Translations under genes and position numbers: made by a program
Part shown: piece after piece, positions 43,845 through 52,763 of the stretch
How the letters are laid out: the number at the start of each line of letters is the position of its first letter
Position numbering within the stretch: the first letter of the stretch is position 1
Assembly (NCBI RefSeq): GCF_039534975.1
Contig: NZ_BAAAWH010000001.1
Location: 2,170,001 to 2,234,000, forward strand
From: Microbacterium terregens
Lineage (GTDB): Bacteria > Actinomycetota > Actinomycetes > Actinomycetales > Microbacteriaceae
Direction: 5' to 3'
Length of the DNA: 64,000 bases
Notes under the pieces: model-generated
What the model saw: the letters and a program-made list of their open reading frames with translations, nothing else
The model's database searches: none
What the model was told of the DNA's origin: nothing

Positions 43845-45673
43845 CTGATCACCTTTGCATCGAGGATTTCGGAGCCGTAGCCGAGCAGGCGGATCTTCTC
43901 CGAAGACCCCTGACCGGGAACGTAGAAGAACAGCTGGTCGCTGAACGTCGTCGTGAAGCCGGTCGCGGACTGCTCCGCACCGGCCAGCGTCTTGACCGTC
44001 GGATTGCTGTCCAGCTTGATGACCGCGTCGGCGTTCGTCGGCTGGACGGTATCGACCTCGTTCATGTTGATCGCCACGATAGCGCCGCTCTCCAGCGTGG
44101 CCAACGCGAGCGGCGGGTGCGAGCCGGGCATGGACTCGAAGGAGAGGCTTCCCGTGGATGCGGCCGTGGTGTTGAACTCGGCGAGCCGCTGATCGCGGTC
44201 AGCGGCGACGCTCGCGCGGAACTGGTCGCCCTCGGCCTCGAACTGGCCGTAGAACTTGCTGGCCTCACCGTTGTTGATGATGTCCGCATACGCGGCGGCG
44301 AGCTGATCCGGCGGCATGACCAGGAACGACGAGTCCGGGGGGACCTGGGTCGCGCCCACGTAGGCGGGAGCGAGGTCCGGCATCTGCGTGGCCGCTTCGA
44401 GGCTGGACAGGTAGGTGAGCTTGTACGGCTCCCACGCATCCGCCTGGGTCATCAGCATGATGCTCGCCGTCTTGTCCGCCTCGTTGTTCACGACGGCCAT
44501 CACCGAACGCGGCCAGTCGTCATACGCCTGCGGAAGGACGATCTCGAGCGGCTTCATCGGGATCGCGGCCGGTGCCTTGTAGTCGGCGATCGCGCCGCGC
44601 AGCGTGTAGTTGGTCGTCCGCTCGGCGAGCACCGCGCCCGTCAGCCGGGTTGCGGCCAGCGCAGGATCCAAAGTCGCATCGGCGTCGGCTGCCGTCGAGG
44701 CGATTCGGGCGATGATCCGCTCCGCCTGGGCCTCGGTGACGGCCGGGGCCTGCTGGCCCTCCGGAACGATCACGGTCGCCGTCGGAGTCGGCGTCGCACT
44801 CCCCGCCATCTGCGGCCACGAATCGGCCGAGCATCCCGCGAACAGCAGCGCCGAGACCGCGACGGCAGGGATGACGGCGAAGGCGCGACGCCCGGACGTC
44901 ACGGAACGACGGGTGGGAGTCGCGCTGATGACGCCCTTCTTCGAGCCCTCCACGGCCAGGTCGATCGGCTCGGTGACCGCGAGTGGCAGCCCCTTGCGGC
45001 GAGGGCCACGCGACCGGCGCGCGTGACGGATGCCGAGGATGTAGAGGAAGACACCGATCGCCATCAGGATGCCGCCGGCGACGATGAGCGGACCGGCCAA
45101 GGGGGTGGCGCTGGCGATCGGCCACGACAGGGTGACCTTCGACGGCGCCGCCTCGATCCCGTCCGACGCCACCAGCACGCTCATGTCTTCCGGAAGCTGA
45201 AGCGGTGCGATCAGGAGGTCCTCCTGCTGGAACTCGTCCAGCCACAGGTCCGACCCCACCGGACTGTGCGCGGCCGCGCTCGCCTCGGGTTCGGATGCCG
45301 AAGCGTCGCCTTCGACCGCGTCGGCCTCTGCCGCGTCGTCCTCTGCCACCGCGGGCTCGATCGTCGTCGAGACGATCGCGCCGCTCTTGTTCAGTGACAC
45401 CTCGTTGTACGTCGTATCAGCCAGCCAGGCCTTCATGTCGGCGCTGCGGCCATACGCTGCGAAGATCTCACCGTCGCCCTGCGCGCGCAGTGTCTGGGCA
45501 CCCGGAACCATGTTCAGCACGTCGCCGTCGATCATGAGATAAGGCGCCTCTTCGGAGACCGAGATCGCCGCCGTTTCCGTCTTCGGACCTTGGAAGACGG
45601 TGCGTTGGGCGATGCCTGCCCCGATCATCACGGCGGCGAGAACGAACGCCGCTACGGCCCACACGAAACGCAC
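43841..45673 (-). CDS. Membrane protein fused to a lipoprotein-like module, function unknown
   Basis: A 610-residue protein. A first membrane helix lies at about 2-22, an extracytoplasmic region with an acidic low-complexity stretch follows, and a second helix at about 192-215 (GPLIVAGGILMAIGVFLYIL) is followed by a basic cytoplasmic loop. Then comes a third hydrophobic segment ending in LLFAGC at Cys281, with a Thr/Pro-rich linker. This looks like a lipoprotein signal and lipobox embedded in the middle. The C-terminal 330 residues form a soluble domain (NYTLRGAIADYKAPAAIP, LEAATQMPDLAPAYVGATQV). GTG 45673 is chosen for its GGAGAGG site; a GTG 21 bases earlier is possible. It is coupled to the thioredoxin-TPR gene. 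Confidence 0.72.
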   Translation of the reverse strand: MRFVWAVAAFVLAAVMIGAGIAQRTVFQGPKTETAAISVSEEAPYLMIDGDVLNMVPGAQTLRAQGDGEIFAAYGRSADMKAWLADTTYNEVSLNKSGAIVSTTIEPAVAEDDAAEADAVEGDASASEPEASAAAHSPVGSDLWLDEFQQEDLLIAPLQLPEDMSVLVASDGIEAAPSKVTLSWPIASATPLAGPLIVAGGILMAIGVFLYILGIRHARRSRGPRRKGLPLAVTEPIDLAVEGSKKGVISATPTRRSVTSGRRAFAVIPAVAVSALLFAGCSADSWPQMAGSATPTPTATVIVPEGQQAPAVTEAQAERIIARIASTAADADATLDPALAATRLTGAVLAERTTNYTLRGAIADYKAPAAIPMKPLEIVLPQAYDDWPRSVMAVVNNEADKTASIMLMTQADAWEPYKLTYLSSLEAATQMPDLAPAYVGATQVPPDSSFLVMPPDQLAAAYADIINNGEASKFYGQFEAEGDQFRASVAADRDQRLAEFNTTAASTGSLSFESMPGSHPPLALATLESGAIVAINMNEVDTVQPTNADAVIKLDSNPTVKTLAGAEQSATGFTTTFSDQLFFYVPGQGSSEKIRLLGYGSEILDAKVIS

Positions 45674-45848
45674 AGAACACCTCTCCGGGCCCACAAGAGA
45701 GTGCTGCGGGCCGCCTACTCGACATTCCAGACTAGCGATAACGACCTGAAAGTCCTCCGGGAGGCGCCAATCCCGGCCTCGACGCCATCGTGTGCTTATC
45801 CTGACCTGACAGGGTCGACGGCCACGTCGAGAGAGGCTGGATCACCAC

Positions 45849-46895
45849 ATGAAGGTGCACAACCCGTTCCGCGTCGCGTTCGTCGCGACACTCGGCGTCG
45901 GACTCGGGCTGGTGCTGATCGGGAGCATCCAGACGTTGTCGACGATCCTTCTGTACGTCGGCACGGCGCTGTTCCTGAGCCTCGGTCTGGAGCCGGCGAT
46001 CTCATTCCTCGAGCGGCGCAAGCTTCGGCGCTGGGCGGCCGTGTTGATCACGATCGTGGCGGTCCTGGCGGCCTTCGCGGGCATTGTGCTCATGCTCGTT
46101 CCGATCATCTCGAGCCAGGTGAGCCAGCTGATCGCCGCCATCACGCGCCTCGTGCAGCGCGGGACGACCCTCGACGACATGAAGGCGTGGCTGGGCGGGG
46201 TCTTCCCCAACCTGAACGTCGACGAGGTGTTCGCCTTCGTCCAGGACTGGATCGAGAACCTCGACTATGCGTCGATCGGCGAGGGTGTCCTCGCTGTCGG
46301 CGCCTCGGTGCTCGCCGGGCTGGCGGGCGCCTTCATCGTCCTGATCCTGACCATTTACTTCACGGCATCGACCCCGAACCTCAAAGCCGCCGTCTACCAG
46401 CTGGTCCCGGCATCCAAGCGCGCCCGCTTCATCGATATCGCCGAGCAGATCACGAAGTCCGTCGGCTACTTCGTCATGGGCCAGGTGACGATGGGTGTCA
46501 TCAACGGTGTGCTCAGCGCGATCTTCCTGTCGATCATCGGCGCCCCGTTCCCGGCGGTGCTCGCCGTCGTCGCGTTCTTCTTCTCGCTGATCCCACTCGT
46601 GGGCACGCTGACCGGCTCGGCGATCATCGTGCTGACCTGCCTCGGTCTCGGTTCGCCCACGACGGCGCTGATCGCGGCGATCTACTACCTGATCTACATG
46701 CAGATCGAGGCCTATGTGATCTCTCCTCGGGTCATGAACCGCGCTGTGTCGGTCCCCGGCGCGGTCGTGGTGATCGCCGCTTTGGCGGGCGGATCGCTGC
46801 TCGGCCTGCTGGGCGCCCTGATCGCGATTCCGGTCGCGGCAAGCATCCTGATCATCTACCGCCAGGTTGTGATCCCGCGCCAGAACGAACGATGA
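45849..46895 (+). CDS. AI-2E family transporter (UPF0118-type permease)
   Basis: A 348-residue integral membrane protein with about seven to eight helices. Examples are LGVGLGLVLIGSIQTLSTILLY, WAAVLITIVAVLAAF and the C-terminal GGSLLGLLGALIAIPVAASI. The IGAPFPAVLAVVAFFFSLIPLVG region and SPRVMNRAVSVP match the PurR-regulated/AI-2E exporter family. Members differ in substrate (AI-2, Na+/H+, unknown metabolites), so none is assigned. GAGAGAGG is upstream of the ATG. It is divergent from the membrane-fusion gene. Confidence 0.9.
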   Translation: MKVHNPFRVAFVATLGVGLGLVLIGSIQTLSTILLYVGTALFLSLGLEPAISFLERRKLRRWAAVLITIVAVLAAFAGIVLMLVPIISSQVSQLIAAITRLVQRGTTLDDMKAWLGGVFPNLNVDEVFAFVQDWIENLDYASIGEGVLAVGASVLAGLAGAFIVLILTIYFTASTPNLKAAVYQLVPASKRARFIDIAEQITKSVGYFVMGQVTMGVINGVLSAIFLSIIGAPFPAVLAVVAFFFSLIPLVGTLTGSAIIVLTCLGLGSPTTALIAAIYYLIYMQIEAYVISPRVMNRAVSVPGAVVVIAALAGGSLLGLLGALIAIPVAASILIIYRQVVIPRQNER

Positions 46896-46907
46896 CGCCG
46901 CCGGGGG

Positions 46908-47630
46908 TCACTCTCCGAGCGGGCCGTCCCATTCGGTGGCCAGGGGCAGTGCATCCGGGTTCACGGCGGCCACGATCTCAGTGAGCACGCGTCGGGTCTG
47001 ACTCTCCCCCACCCACAGGTGCTTGCCGCCCTCGACGGGGATCAGCACGGCATCGGGAATGGACGCGAACCGCTCCGCCGCGGCGTCGGGACGCAGATAG
47101 TCATCGAACTCGGGGACGACGACGACGACCCGGCGCGAGCCTCCCGCCCAGGCGGCGACCTCTTCGGGTGTCGTCCGGTGCAGCGGCGGCGATAGCAGGA
47201 TCACCCCCTCGACGTCATGGTCGAGCCCGTACTTCAGTGCCACTTCTGTGCCGAACGACCAGCCGACCAGCCACGGGCGCGGCAGCCCGCGGCTGCGGAC
47301 GAAGTCCATGGCGGCCGCCAGGTCGAACGCCTCCGCCCGCCCGCCGTCGAAGGCGCCGTCGCTGGTGCCACGCGGGGACGTGGTGCCGCGCGTATTGAAG
47401 CGCAGCACCGCGAGGTCCGCGAGAGCGGGAAGCCGCGCCGCCGCCTTGCGGAGGATGTGCGAGTCCATGAACCCGCCGGCTGTGGGCAGCGGATGCAGGG
47501 TCACGAGGGTCGCCACGGCGTCCCGTTCGTCGGGGAGGGCGAGTTCGCCGACGAGGGTGAGGTCATCGAGTGTGTTCAGGGAGATGTCCTCCCGCCGGGA
47601 AGGCAGGAGTATCGGTCCGCGGATGTCCAT
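46908..47630 (-). CDS. Alpha/beta hydrolase
   Basis: A 240-residue hydrolase. The nucleophile elbow is GWSFGTEVA (Gly-x-Ser-x-Gly variant Gly-Trp-Ser-Phe-Gly). VTLHPLPTAGG is the oxyanion-hole region, VVPEFDDYLRP carries the acid, and the His is in VEGGKHLWVGE. The fold resembles small alpha/beta hydrolases of the dienelactone/YfhR kind. The ATG is one base after the upstream stop (TGACATG), so it is the last gene of a three-gene operon. The substrate is unknown. Confidence 0.87.
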   Translation of the reverse strand: MDIRGPILLPSRREDISLNTLDDLTLVGELALPDERDAVATLVTLHPLPTAGGFMDSHILRKAAARLPALADLAVLRFNTRGTTSPRGTSDGAFDGGRAEAFDLAAAMDFVRSRGLPRPWLVGWSFGTEVALKYGLDHDVEGVILLSPPLHRTTPEEVAAWAGGSRRVVVVVPEFDDYLRPDAAAERFASIPDAVLIPVEGGKHLWVGESQTRRVLTEIVAAVNPDALPLATEWDGPLGE

Positions 47631-47631
47631 G

Positions 47632-47916
47632 TCAGGCGATCCTCCAGCAATGCGTGTGCCAGTGTCTGCGCCCGGCGAGGTCCGCCTGGTCGCCGAGCAC
47701 GCCGTCGGCGCGCCACACAACCAGGTGTGCAACCCCGGTGGCGACTCCGCGGCCGCAGCCGGGGCACACGTAGCTCTTTCCCGCCTGCGCGGCCGTGACG
47801 GGCTGAACGGTCCATTCGAGGCCCCGGCGCACCTCGGTGCGCTTCCAGCCGGTCAGCAATCGCTCCATGGCCTCGTCGCCGTTCTCCTCGGAGCGTCGAC
47901 GATTCGACCGCGGCAT
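47632..47916 (-). CDS. Small zinc-ribbon-like protein
   Basis: A 94-residue protein with basic N-terminus MPRSNRRRSEENGDEAMERL and a C-terminal putative zinc site: YVCPGCGRG, then HLVVW and HWHTHCWRI, giving Cys-x2-Cys plus His/Cys ligands. Similar proteins occur in many actinobacteria without known function, sometimes annotated as ATP/GTP-binding. It sits five bases from the upstream stop and one base from the downstream start. Confidence 0.8.
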   Translation of the reverse strand: MPRSNRRRSEENGDEAMERLLTGWKRTEVRRGLEWTVQPVTAAQAGKSYVCPGCGRGVATGVAHLVVWRADGVLGDQADLAGRRHWHTHCWRIA

Positions 47917-47921
47917 GGCCG

Positions 47922-48677
47922 TCAGTACCAGCCGACGCGCTCTGAGTGGTCCCAGGCACCACAGGGCGTGCCGTAGCGGCCGCCGATGTAGCCCAGGCCC
48001 CACGAGATCTGCGTCGCGGGGTTGGTCTCCCAGTCGGCGCCGGCGCTGGCCATCTTGTTGCCCGGCAGAGCCTGCGGAATCCCATATGCGCCGCTGCCCG
48101 CGTTGTAGGCGTTGACGCGCCAGCCGGACTCACGGTTCCACAGCGCCACGAGGCACGCGAACTGATCGTCGCCCCAGCCGCGGGCCAGCACCATCTCGTA
48201 GGCGATGCCCTGAGCGGTACCCGGATCCGGTGTGACGAACGGAGGGCGCCAGCCCGAGGAGGACTCCTCCCGATCTTCGTCGTTCGAGGCGACGATCGGC
48301 TCTGGCGTCGGGGTGGGCTTGGGTGTGACGTACACCGAGTAGCCCGCACGGTCGAGATCGGCGGCGGCCTGTTCGCCTGCCTCCCGCGCGAGCAGAAGGC
48401 TCTGCGCGTCATCGAGCGTGCTCGAGTAGAGCGTGACGGGCACGCGCTCTTCGGCGCGCGCCTGCGTGAGCGCGACACCCGTGGGCCCGATGTACGCGGC
48501 GGCGAACCCGATCACGGCGAACGCCGCGAAGACGCCGGCGACACCGCGTCGGCGGGACCAGCGCGGAGTGGTCGCGCCGCGCCGGTTCGAGGCAACTGCC
48601 ACCGCTGCCGTGTCCAGGGTCGCCACGTCCTGACGGGGCATCCGTCGCGCGGGAATCATCTCGTTGCCGGAAGTCAC
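47922..48677 (-). CDS. Secreted transglycosylase-like protein
   Basis: A 251-residue exported protein. A basic stretch is followed by one hydrophobic helix (GVAGVFAAFAVIGFAAAYIG, about residues 45-65), an alanine-rich helix, a TPKPTPTPEP linker and a C-terminal lysozyme-like domain. LWNRESGWRVNAYNAGSGAY contains the catalytic-type Glu of the SLT/aggregation-promoting-factor fold, followed by GIPQALPG. It ends with YIGGRYGTPCGAW. It probably cleaves or binds peptidoglycan. The GTG is nine bases after TAGACT; ATG 18 bases downstream is an alternative. Confidence 0.85.
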   Translation of the reverse strand: MTSGNEMIPARRMPRQDVATLDTAAVAVASNRRGATTPRWSRRRGVAGVFAAFAVIGFAAAYIGPTGVALTQARAEERVPVTLYSSTLDDAQSLLLAREAGEQAAADLDRAGYSVYVTPKPTPTPEPIVASNDEDREESSSGWRPPFVTPDPGTAQGIAYEMVLARGWGDDQFACLVALWNRESGWRVNAYNAGSGAYGIPQALPGNKMASAGADWETNPATQISWGLGYIGGRYGTPCGAWDHSERVGWY

Positions 48678-48686
48678 AGTGTCCCG

Positions 48687-48692
48687 AGTCTA
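48687..48692 (-). promoter_or_regulatory. -10 element (TAGACT) of the transglycosylase operon
   Basis: TAGACT on the minus strand is nine bases from GTG 48677 and would drive the three-gene operon down to 46908. Confidence 0.45.
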
Positions 48693-48735
48693 CCCAGCAG
48701 ACCCTGAGCGTGTCATCCGGAGGGCTCTTGCGAGG

Positions 48736-49308
48736 TCACGCGACGGCGAGGATGACTTCGATCACAGCATCCAGAACGGCGTCCACCTGCACTTCGCGGT
48801 ATCCCCCGCGCTGCATGCGGAACGCGACCCCACGCACCTGCTCGACCGACAGGGATTCGCCGGTCTCGAGGTAGCGGGCGAGCTTGTCGGCGACGAGATC
48901 CACTTCGTCGATGCGGTATCCATAGCGAAGTCCGCCGACGCGGTCGAAGCGTCGTCCTTTCGGGCGCGACAGACGATCCAGCACCACTTGCGCCGTCTCC
49001 CGGGTCAGTCCCACCCAGGCGTGCACGCCCCCGTCAGCCACCGCTGCCTCGCGCTCCCGGGCCGCAAAGGCATCCTCGATGCGGCCGAGCGCCGCGTCGA
49101 CCGCTGAGATCACGTAGCCGTGCCGCACGATCGGGAACGCGACCTGGCGCACGTCGGCCGAGGTCATCCCGTCGGGCCCCGCGCCGAGCTCCTCGAATGC
49201 GTGCCGAGCACGTAGGAGGAATGCGTCCACGGCGCGCTTTTCGTAGCCCTTCACCGACCCGTGGGTCTCGGCGAAGGTGATCGTGGGAGTTTCCGATGTC
49301 GTCATCAT
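48736..49308 (-). CDS. DivIVA-domain repeat protein
   Basis: A 190-residue protein built from DivIVA/DivI1A-type short repeats. GSVKGYEKRAVDAFLLRA, MTSADVRQVAFPIVRHGYVISAVDAAL, RRFDRVGGLRYGYRIDEVDLV and LSVEQVRGVAFRMQRGGYREVQVDAVLD give four copies of the Gly-Tyr...(Val)Asp pattern. It lacks the long coiled coil of Wag31. A role in polar or septal localisation is possible, but only the repeat supports it. The ATG overlaps the cdsA stop (ATGA), so it is expressed with the phospholipid gene. Confidence 0.83.
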   Translation of the reverse strand: MMTTSETPTITFAETHGSVKGYEKRAVDAFLLRARHAFEELGAGPDGMTSADVRQVAFPIVRHGYVISAVDAALGRIEDAFAAREREAAVADGGVHAWVGLTRETAQVVLDRLSRPKGRRFDRVGGLRYGYRIDEVDLVADKLARYLETGESLSVEQVRGVAFRMQRGGYREVQVDAVLDAVIEVILAVA

Positions 49309-50351
49309 GCCGCCAAAGGAGAGAACAGGTAGAAGAGGGCGAGCGCCCCCACCACCGACGGGAGGATCGAATCCAGCCGGTCGAGGACTCCCCCGTGGCC
49401 GGGCAGCCAGGAACTCATGTCCTTGATGCCGAGGTCGCGCTTGATCATCGACTCGCCGAGGTCGCCCGCCGTAGCGGTTCCCAGGATCACCGCGCCGATC
49501 ACCAGACCCGTCCACCAGGGCAGCCCGAGCATGAACAGAGCGAGCAGGACGCCTGCCACCAGTGCCGCCAGCGCTGCGCCGGCGAAACCCTCCCAGGTCT
49601 TCTTCGGACTGATCCGCGGAGCCATCGGATGCTTGCCGAACGCAACGCCCGCAGCGTACGCGCCGGTATCGGATGCGACGGCGATGATGATGAACGCCAG
49701 CACCCACCACTCGCCGCCTTCCTGCCGGAGGAGGATCAGGCACAGGCTGGTCAGGAACGCGACGTACAGCTGCAGGAATCCAGCGATGAGGACATCGCTG
49801 AGCACGGCGCCGTACGTCCGTCCGTCTCTGGCGAACATCTGGGCCAGCAGCCGCCAGACGATCACGAGAGCCACCGCGACGAAGGCCGCGATCCAGTGCA
49901 GCCACAGATCCACGAAGTAGCCGGACAGCACGAGCACGGCGCCGATGAGAAGCTGAGGGATCAGATCGACCCGGCGCCCCGCGCCGATGAGGGCGCGCCC
50001 GAACTCGAACATGCCCAGCATGCCGGCCGCGAGTGCGAACAGCACGAAGACCCACTTGAGGAAGATCAGCGACGCGATCAGGACGGCACCGATCGCCAGA
50101 CCGATCAGGATCGCGACGATCAGGTCGCGACCGGTGCGCTGTTTGATCCGCTCGTTCGCTTCTTCGAACTCCGCACGGGCTTGAGCGACTTGGTTCTCGA
50201 ACTCGTTGCGAGCCGCGCGGACGTGCGACTGGAACGCCGGATTGGCGGCGTTGGCGGAGGATCTTCGGTGCTGGCGAGCGGCATCCCGCCTCGTCAGCGG
50301 CGCGTCCGTGGGCGGCTCGTTGCCCGGCTGCTCGCGGGATGCGTCGGTCAT
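49305..50351 (-). CDS. cdsA: Phosphatidate cytidylyltransferase
   Basis: A 348-residue integral membrane enzyme making CDP-diacylglycerol. After a soluble, charged N-terminal region of about 75 residues with a predicted helix (AARNEFENQVAQARAEFEE), there are about eight membrane helices. The C-terminal signature SMIKRDLGIKDMSSWLPGHG followed by GVLDRLDS matches the CdsA pattern. It is eight bases downstream of frr and continues the rpsB-tsf-pyrH-frr-cdsA order found in actinobacteria. Confidence 0.96.
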   Translation of the reverse strand: MTDASREQPGNEPPTDAPLTRRDAARQHRRSSANAANPAFQSHVRAARNEFENQVAQARAEFEEANERIKQRTGRDLIVAILIGLAIGAVLIASLIFLKWVFVLFALAAGMLGMFEFGRALIGAGRRVDLIPQLLIGAVLVLSGYFVDLWLHWIAAFVAVALVIVWRLLAQMFARDGRTYGAVLSDVLIAGFLQLYVAFLTSLCLILLRQEGGEWWVLAFIIIAVASDTGAYAAGVAFGKHPMAPRISPKKTWEGFAGAALAALVAGVLLALFMLGLPWWTGLVIGAVILGTATAGDLGESMIKRDLGIKDMSSWLPGHGGVLDRLDSILPSVVGALALFYLFSPLAA

Positions 50352-50358
50352 CGTGGAC

Positions 50359-50913
50359 TCAGATCTCGAGGAGCTCGGTCTCTTTGCGCTTGAGCGCGTC
50401 GTCGATCGCGTCGACGTGGGCGCGCGTCAGCGCGTCGAGTTCTTTCTCAGCGCGGGCCAGCTCGTCTTCACCGATATCGCTCTTGAGGGCGTCCAGGTCG
50501 TCCTTGGACTTGCGCCGGATGCCGCGGACGTGCACCTTGGCGTCCTCGGCCTTCGCGCGCACGACCTTGACGAATTCGCGGCGGCGCTCCTCGGTCAGCT
50601 CGGGCAAGGTGACCCGGACGATGGTGCCGTCATTGGTCGGGTTCGCGCCGAGGTTCGGCATCTCCCGAATGGCCTGTTCGATCGCCTTCAGTGCCGTCTT
50701 GTCGTACGGCGTGACCAGGATGGTGCGTGCCTCGGGATTGTTCAGCGAGGCGAGCTGCGCCAGCGGCGTCGGAGTTCCGTAGTAGTCGACGAGGATCTTT
50801 TGGAACAGCTGCGGGTTGGCACGGCCGGTGCGCACCGTCGCGAAGTCGTCCTTCGCACCTTCTACGGCGCGATCCATGCGCGTGCCGGCCTCGGCCAAGA
50901 CGTCGGCGATCAC
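50359..50913 (-). CDS. frr: Ribosome recycling factor
   Basis: A 184-residue RRF that splits post-termination ribosomes with [18 protein letters not shown] and [24 protein letters not shown] are the conserved domain I/II segments, and [22 protein letters not shown] is the closing long helix. Length is normal. The GTG start has GGAG seven bases upstream. A TAGACT hexamer in the pyrH-frr gap gives it its own promoter. Confidence 0.97.
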   Translation of the reverse strand: MIADVLAEAGTRMDRAVEGAKDDFATVRTGRANPQLFQKILVDYYGTPTPLAQLASLNNPEARTILVTPYDKTALKAIEQAIREMPNLGANPTNDGTIVRVTLPELTEERRREFVKVVRAKAEDAKVHVRGIRRKSKDDLDALKSDIGEDELARAEKELDALTRAHVDAIDDALKRKETELLEI

Positions 50914-50943
50914 AGTGACTCCTATCGGTTGATCTGAGGGCTA

Positions 50944-50949
50944 AGTCTA
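50944..50949 (-). promoter_or_regulatory. -10 element (TAGACT) in the pyrH-frr gap
   Basis: TAGACT on the minus strand lies about 30 bases before the frr GTG. Here the transcript would have a normal leader that includes GGAG, in contrast to the leaderless heads elsewhere in the window. Confidence 0.4.
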
Positions 50950-50964
50950 GTCGTGGGCGCTAGG

Positions 50965-51684
50965 TCACGCCGTGACGAGGGTGCCGATAGGGTCACCCAA
51001 CAGCGCCCTGGTGACATTGCCCGCCGGCTCCATTCCGAACACGCGCATGTCCATGCGGTTGTCCATGCACAGGCTGAAGGCCGTCGAGTCGACGACCTTG
51101 AGTCCGCGCTGCAGGGCATCGAGGTACGTGATCCGGTCGATCAGGGTCGCGTCCGGGTCCTTGTTCGGGTCTGCCGTGTAGACGCCGTCCACGCCGTTCT
51201 TTGCGACCAGGACCTCGGACGCCCCGATCTCGAGGGCGCGCTGCGCGGCGACGGTGTCGGTCGAGAAGTACGGAAGCCCCGCGCCGGCGCCGAAGATGAC
51301 GACCCGGCCCTTCTCCATGTGCCGCTCGGCCCGACGGGGGATGTAGGGCTCGGCGACCTGCGTCATCGATATCGCAGACTGCACTCGCGTGGCCGCGCCG
51401 GCCTGCTCGAGGAAGTCCTGCAGCGCGAGCGCGTTCATCACGGTCCCGAGCATCCCCATGTAGTCGGCGCGTCCCCGGTCCATTCCGCGCTGGCTGAGTT
51501 CGGCACCGCGGAAGAAGTTGCCGCCGCCCACGACGACGGCGATCTCCACCCGGTCCACCGCCGCGGCGATCTCGCGGGCCATCTGGCTGACGACATCGGG
51601 GTTCACACCCAGCTGGCCGCCGCCGAAGGCCTCACCGGAGAGCTTCAGCAGGACGCGCCGGGTTCCGGTCGCTTCATCGATCAC
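50965..51684 (-). CDS. pyrH: Uridylate kinase
   Basis: A 239-residue UMP kinase of the amino-acid-kinase fold. [14 protein letters not shown] opens the fold, [13 protein letters not shown] binds nucleotide, [22 protein letters not shown] and [15 protein letters not shown] are typical of PyrH. It phosphorylates UMP to UDP for RNA and envelope synthesis. The GTG is preceded by GAGAGG. It lies downstream of tsf, separated by a strong terminator, and is therefore a separate unit. Confidence 0.97.
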   Translation of the reverse strand: MIDEATGTRRVLLKLSGEAFGGGQLGVNPDVVSQMAREIAAAVDRVEIAVVVGGGNFFRGAELSQRGMDRGRADYMGMLGTVMNALALQDFLEQAGAATRVQSAISMTQVAEPYIPRRAERHMEKGRVVIFGAGAGLPYFSTDTVAAQRALEIGASEVLVAKNGVDGVYTADPNKDPDATLIDRITYLDALQRGLKVVDSTAFSLCMDNRMDMRVFGMEPAGNVTRALLGDPIGTLVTA

Positions 51685-51754
51685 GTGTCATCCTCTCGTC
51701 GCGTACAGAAAACCATCTAAAGGGCATCGCGGGGAATTGCCCGTCGATGGCGTG

Positions 51755-51789
51755 AAAAAGGCCCGCATCGAAGTGATGCGGGCCTTTTC
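51755..51789. terminator. Strong bidirectional intrinsic terminator after tsf
   Basis: AAAAGGCCCGCATC (51756-51769) pairs perfectly with GATGCGGGCCTTTT (51775-51788) around a five-base loop. T tracts follow on both strands. It lies just after the tsf stop on the minus strand and isolates tsf from pyrH. Confidence 0.93.
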
Positions 51790-51795
51790 ACGGTG

Positions 51796-52623
51796 CTAAG
51801 CGCCGACCTTGAAGCGGGCGAAGCCCGTCAGGGTCAGACCGGCGTCCTTGGCCACCTGCGCCACGGACTGCTTGTTGTCCTTGGCGTAGTCCTGGTCCAG
51901 GAGCGAGACCTGCTTGAAGAACGCGTTCACGCGGCCTTCGACGATCTTCGGAAGGGCGGCCTCGGGCTTGCCCTCGTTGCGGGAGATCTCGGTGACGATC
52001 TCACGCTCCTTCTCGACGTCGGCCGCGGGGACCTCGTCGCGCGAGAGGTAGGACGGGTTCGCGAACGAGATGTGCTGCGCGAGGCTGCGAGCGGTCTCAG
52101 CGTCATCGCCCGAGTAGGCCAGGACGACGCCGACCTGCGGGGGCAGGTCCTTGCTGGTCTTGTGCAGGTACACCTCGAACTTGTCACCCGAGAGGGTGCG
52201 AACGCGGCGAAGCTCGACCTTCTCGCCGATGATCGCGGCCTCGTCGGCGATGAGCTGCTCGACGGTCTGGTTTCCGGCGGGGGCTGCGAGAGCAGCCTCG
52301 ACGGAATCGGCGCCGACAGCGGCTGCGGCATCCGCCACCTTGTCCGCCAGCGTGATGAAGCGCTCGTTCTTGGCGACGAAGTCGGTCTCGCACGCGAGTT
52401 CGACCAGGGTGACCTTGCCACCCTGCTCGCGGGCGACCACGAGGCCTTCGCTGGTGGAGCGGTCCGCGCGCTTGGCATTGCCCTTCGCGCCCTTCAGACG
52501 CAGGATCTCGACGGCCTTCTCGACGTCGCCGTCGGCCTCTTCGAGCGCCTTCTTGGTGTCGACCATGCCGGTTCCGAGCTGCTCGCGCAGCGCCTTGATG
52601 TCGGCGATCGTGAAGTTTGCCAT
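51796..52623 (-). CDS. tsf: Elongation factor Ts
   Basis: A 275-residue nucleotide exchange factor for EF-Tu. It starts MANFTIADIKALREQLGTGM with the UBA-like domain; VELACETDFVAKNERF is the TDFV motif that contacts EF-Tu. The C-terminal part ends with VAQVAKDAGLTLTGFARFKV. AAGGAG is upstream at 10 bases. It is co-directional with rpsB 140 bases upstream and followed by a strong terminator, so rpsB-tsf ends here. Confidence 0.97.
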   Translation of the reverse strand: MANFTIADIKALREQLGTGMVDTKKALEEADGDVEKAVEILRLKGAKGNAKRADRSTSEGLVVAREQGGKVTLVELACETDFVAKNERFITLADKVADAAAAVGADSVEAALAAPAGNQTVEQLIADEAAIIGEKVELRRVRTLSGDKFEVYLHKTSKDLPPQVGVVLAYSGDDAETARSLAQHISFANPSYLSRDEVPAADVEKEREIVTEISRNEGKPEAALPKIVEGRVNAFFKQVSLLDQDYAKDNKQSVAQVAKDAGLTLTGFARFKVGA

Positions 52624-52763
52624 CGGTAGTGGCTCCTTGATTGTGATGAGTTCGTGTGAGTGCAAGGGCGGACCGTGTGAAACGGCTTCCACCGAGAGTG
52701 TTGCAGACCGGGGCGAGCCTGAGCTCACCACCGGCCTGCAGCGCAGTGCTGGCGGTTCAGTGC

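Noticed and set aside
48700..48730. CCCTGAGCGTGTC as a second copy of the gatA REP-like sequence
   Set aside because: Only part of the core matches (CCCTGAGC then GTGTC) and the rest of the palindrome is missing.
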